Origin: Gavia stellata
Lineage: Eukaryota > Chordata > Aves > Gaviiformes > Gaviidae
DNA length: 64,000 nucleotides
Reading direction: 5' to 3'
NCBI RefSeq assembly: GCF_030936135.1
Contig: NC_082595.1
Coordinates: 109,508,334-109,572,333 of the forward strand
Of the stretch, positions 60,455 through 64,000 are shown piece by piece (within the stretch, counting starts at the first letter, position 1; each line of letters starts with the position of its first letter). The notes beneath the pieces were generated by a model. The model saw only the letters and a list, made by a program, of their open reading frames with translations. It ran no database searches and was not told the DNA's origin. The position numbers were made by a program, and so were the translations under genes.

Positions 60455-61845
60455 TCAGGTTACTGAGATGATTCTGTTTGGACTCATCTGCCCACATCCC
60501 TTGTCTGGCAGCGCAGGCAGGTGTGCTCCATCCCACCTCGTCACAGGGGACACCATCACCCTGTAGGTCTCTTCAACCTCTGGTGTATCCAAAGGATTGA
60601 CCTCTTCCCTTCTGGGGTTATCATCTACCAGACCCTCACTGTTGGCAGGGTACCTCAGCACGACACGGATAATCCTTCCTATCAAGCAGGGAATTAAATA
60701 GGTGCCTTTGTCTACACTTCTAAATTACTAGGTCCTTGCTTTTAATGCTGACCCGCCAGCACTGAGCTAAACAAGCCCTGGGCACAGTTTGGCCATCAGG
60801 ATATTCCCAACAAGCTCTCCTGCAGTGAAGAGGTCTCAGACCTGGCACGCTCCCAGGAGCCTGTGGATAGAGAAATGATTCTGAAGAGCCACCAGGTTAG
60901 GTGTCCCCCCGTTGCACCCGTCTGTGTTTCGGGGAGGGTTACACCACAGGTTACAGCCATAATCAGGATTGAAGGTGGTAAGCACCTGGATTGGGATTTT
61001 ATCCATGCAGGTGTAGAAGAAAGGCTGTGTCTTGGAGAAACTATGCAAAAGGACAAGATTTCCATGTGCCATCAGTGAGACCTGCTCAAAGGTGATACCG
61101 AGAGCATATGCCTGAGTGATCAGCAGGAAAGTGGTGGTGTTTGCAGAAATCAGTCAGGAAACAGAGTTATGTTCTACACCACAGCAGGATTAAACACCGG
61201 GACACCTGCAAAGGGAACCCTGAGGCAGGACAGACCTGGGACATGGACACAAGCCGTCATCTCTGATAGGTTTCATCCCAGCAGGATAGCAAGGTGTTGG
61301 GTTCACATCAAGTCCTGTCCCTGGGACACCCCCTCTCCAGGGCTGTCTATGCACAAGGCAGTAACTCAGTCTCACCACAATGGGGAGCATGCCCTTAACA
61401 GATTAATTAGCAGGGCTTCACAACAGGCTAATTAACAGTTTCCCACAGGGCTGTGCTTGGAGTCTCCCAGCCAGGTATGACCCCACGGTTGTGTGACAAC
61501 CCCCCGCAGACTGGTCTGCTGGAGCATCCCCAGCTCCCATCTTGCTGAGGCTAAGACCTGTTTCCTAACATGACGAGAAAGATTTTTCTGGGCTGCCTTT
61601 GTCTTGGCAGCTTCCTCTTGCGACACGACGTCTGCTGTAGGAGAAGCCAGGATCTTCATTTCCCTCCTACCCTCCATTATTCCTCTATATTCCTCTTCCA
61701 GGGTCTTTTCCTTATCTGCCACCACCTTCCTGTTTTTCTTCCTTGCCCAGCACCCTCCAGCCTCCCCGGCTCCTGGACCATCGGCTCCTGTCGAAGTGCT
61801 TCCTCCTCCTCTGGCCGATGTCCTCCCAGCGATAGCCCCAAGCAT
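60455..61845 (-). other. Unidentified minus-strand open frames with some protein character
   Basis: Four separate open frames lie on the minus strand: 61432-61845 (137 codons, Lys/Glu-rich, with KEKTLEEEYRGIMEGRREMK), 61190-61390 (66 codons), 60836-61072 (78 codons, with LVLLHSFSKTQPFFYTCMDK) and 60455-60685 (76 codons, with RREEVNPLDTPEVEETYRVM). Their composition looks more protein-like than that of most frames in the window. I recognise no family. They could be parts of an unannotated gene, a decayed retroelement, or chance. I have not tried to connect them. Confidence 0.2.
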
Positions 61846-61849
61846 CCCG

Positions 61850-63540
61850 GGGGACTTCAGGCATCCCGCGAGGCCCCGTAGGGAGGGAAACGGCGCTGGG
61901 AGGAAACGACGGCACTGGGCTCCCAGAACATATCCGCAAAGGGCTACCCTAGGGATGCAGAGATAAGCAGAAAAAGCCTAATTTGGGGAGGGGGGGAAGG
62001 AGGAGGAGGTCAGGGCTGTTCATCTGAGATGTTTGCGCGTCTTCTGGCTTTCTCAGCGGGCGCCAGTACCCTTTTTGGAGCGGGGGCAATTGTTTATTCA
62101 GCCTCTGCTCACCTTGGGACGTGCAGCTCAGCACTGCGGCGGGGAGGAAGATGCTCAAGGCCACGGGGAGATGATGCTAGGAGCGCCAGGCCCTGACACA
62201 GCAGTTCCCAGGAGAGGGCCCCCTCTTTTTTGGAGTTTGTTCCCTTGGGTGGCTGCCAGTTCAGGGTTAGGACTTTACTGTGTCTGATGCTGGAAAGACT
62301 CAGGACCGTCCCTTGCCCCTCAGGTGGGACCTACAGGCACTCGGTGCGTGCGTGCACAGGGCCACGGTGACACAGCCCATCCTGTGGGACAGCTGCCTGC
62401 CTCTTGAGGGCTACCATAGGTGATGTCCTCCATGCACCTTGGTGGGCCAGTCTCAGGAGCCTGTGGCTCTTGCAAACACCAGCACACAGTATTTGTTGGC
62501 TACAAGTCCTTGGAGAGGCTGCAGATGCTCCCTGCGCTCAGAGCATGCAGGGAGACCCCTCTGGGAAGACCCCATGGTGTTTTTTCAGCCCTCAAACACT
62601 GAGATCCATCCCCTGGTGGGCAACCGAGTGCTTTAGCATGATGGAGGCTTCAGCCAGAAGTCACCACCACCTCTTTCCCCATCCTAGAGGCTCTCCATCC
62701 CAGGAACCTCCGGCAGCCAAGTGATGTCACGGGATGGGGAACAGGGACAAGGACCTGGCGGACAGCCCCCAGGCCCCCACTGCACAGGCACAGCTGGGGA
62801 TACCAACAAGATTGTGCATAAGGGCTGTGTGTTGGGACATCTGCCTCCCTTTCCCCAGCTGAAGAAGGCCACCTCATAGCTAAAGAAGACCCGTTTCAAT
62901 CTAGCTGACTTGCTACCTCATCAGCTAGGGAACAACCCAGCTGCCAACTTCCCCTCCAAAACTCAGGACTTCTCTAAAGTCCCAGAAGAGCATCATTTTA
63001 CTCTTAGGTCTCAGTTTAAATACATGCACGTGACTGTTGCAATGAGTACAAAGCACGCTCGCTGTCTCAGAGCCAGCTCCATCCGCTCTTCCCAAGCTGA
63101 ACCTGCTGCCTTCCTCTTGCTATATTTATCGGAATGCTTGAGCTGGTTGGAAAGTGGCTGGGAAGGCAGTGGGGGTGGAGTGACCCTGGAAATCAGCCAT
63201 GGGAGAAAACCTGCAGCCGCCTCCGTCCTGATGCGGCTGTTGCGAGATGCTCTCACGTCTCCGTTGGTGTAATTCCAATGTAAAGCTGGGAGGCTGTTCA
63301 TCGTTTGTTGAATTGCTCATGTTCTACACATAATTTTTAAGTCTTTAGCACCCTTGTGCATGGCCACCGGGGCTCATTGTCCTTGTGCTGAAGACCTGCT
63401 CGCCTCCCAAACCTTCACAATCCTCATCTCCAACTGGAGTTTTCCAGGATGAGCTGGTGCCACTTTTCTTCTGCCCAGGAGATGCTCCCAAGCAATTTGT
63501 CCTCTCCCATCCCTCATTGCTCTACCTCTGAAACCACAGG
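61850..63540. other. Stretch with no recognisable gene
   Basis: GC-rich non-coding sequence with short frames on both strands and no motif that I can assign. Confidence 0.4.
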
Positions 63541-63544
63541 GAAT

Positions 63545-63618
63545 TCACAGAATCACAGAATCACAGAATCAGTATGGTTGGAAAAGACCTGTAAGATCAT
63601 CGAGTCCAACCTGGGGGG

Positions 63619-63649
<31 letters not shown>

Positions 63650-63947
63650 AAAAAAACACACAACATCAAAAAACCCACAAAAGAAAAGAAAAAAAAAAAA
63701 AAAAAAAACACAAAACCCACGCCACACAACAACAATAACAAGCCACAACCCACCCAACACCACACAGCACCATGTCCATCAAGCTACATCCCACAATGCC
63801 ACATCCACACGCTCCTTGAATACCTCCAGGGAGGGTGACTCTACCACCTCCCTGGGCAGCCTATTCCAGTGTTTCACCACTCTCTCAGTGAAGAACTTTT
63901 TCCTAATGTCTAGCCTGAACCTCCCCTGTCACAACTTGAGGCCATTC
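63545..63947 (-). repeat. CR1 LINE 3' region with homopolymer expansion
   Basis: Starts with the antisense CR1 terminus (ACAGAATCACAGAATCAGTA, then GGTTGGAAAAGACCTGTAAG) and ends in antisense ORF2 tail text (CTCCCTGGGCAGCCTATTCC, then GTGAAGAACTTTTTCCTAAT). Between them, right after GTCCAACCT, lies about 100 bases of A-rich sequence (63618-63722), at the same point of the element as the expansion at 53640. Confidence 0.88.
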
Positions 63948-64000
63948 TTGCTGATGAAAAGAAGATTGGTGCATTTAAGTACCAAAAAACTTTTTGACAC

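Overview
The window looks like avian nuclear DNA. It carries three intact avian beta-defensin genes, many CR1 LINE fragments of very different ages (CR1 is the dominant LINE of birds), one candidate endogenous-retrovirus LTR, and vertebrate nuclear tRNA genes. I cannot name the species. Gene names rest on recalled chicken protein sequences, not on a search.

Layout. 1-5 kb: a CR1 stub at the left edge, then non-coding DNA with a dense GATA-motif cluster at 5004-5034. 5.7-15.2 kb: a tRNA array with seven intact genes, three tRNA-Trp(CCA) and four tRNA-Arg(ACG), plus five tRNA relics, embedded in old CR1 fragments. Its core is a large inverted repeat. Arms 6833-8218 (+) and 13084-14455 (-) each hold one tRNA-Trp and one tRNA-Arg 1008 nt apart, and are almost identical over most of their length, separated by about 4.9 kb. 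15.2-22.3 kb: no recognisable gene. 22.3-22.8 kb: an intact beta-defensin-type signal-peptide exon followed by a decayed second exon, read here as a defensin pseudogene. 23.0-25.1 kb: a probable solo LTR and a CR1.

28-48.3 kb is the defensin cluster, all on the + strand: AvBD11 (two defensin domains, three coding exons), AvBD12 and AvBD13 (two coding exons each). Every intron is phase 1, as is usual for this family. TATA boxes are clear for AvBD11 and AvBD13. All three genes have AATAAA signals. The products should be secreted, disulfide-stabilised antimicrobial peptides of innate immunity. The order pseudogene-11-12-13 fits the chicken 10-11-12-13 order as I recall it, which would put the pseudogene at the AvBD10 position.

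48.4-64 kb: mostly unrecognised non-coding sequence with three further CR1 pieces. Two of these carry long homopolymer expansions at the same site of the element. Minus-strand open frames at 52.5-53.5 kb and 60.5-61.8 kb have some protein-like character but could not be identified.

The observations most worth following are the near-identical tRNA palindrome, the defensin pseudogene, and the shared CR1 expansion site. I found no system I can defend as wholly new.
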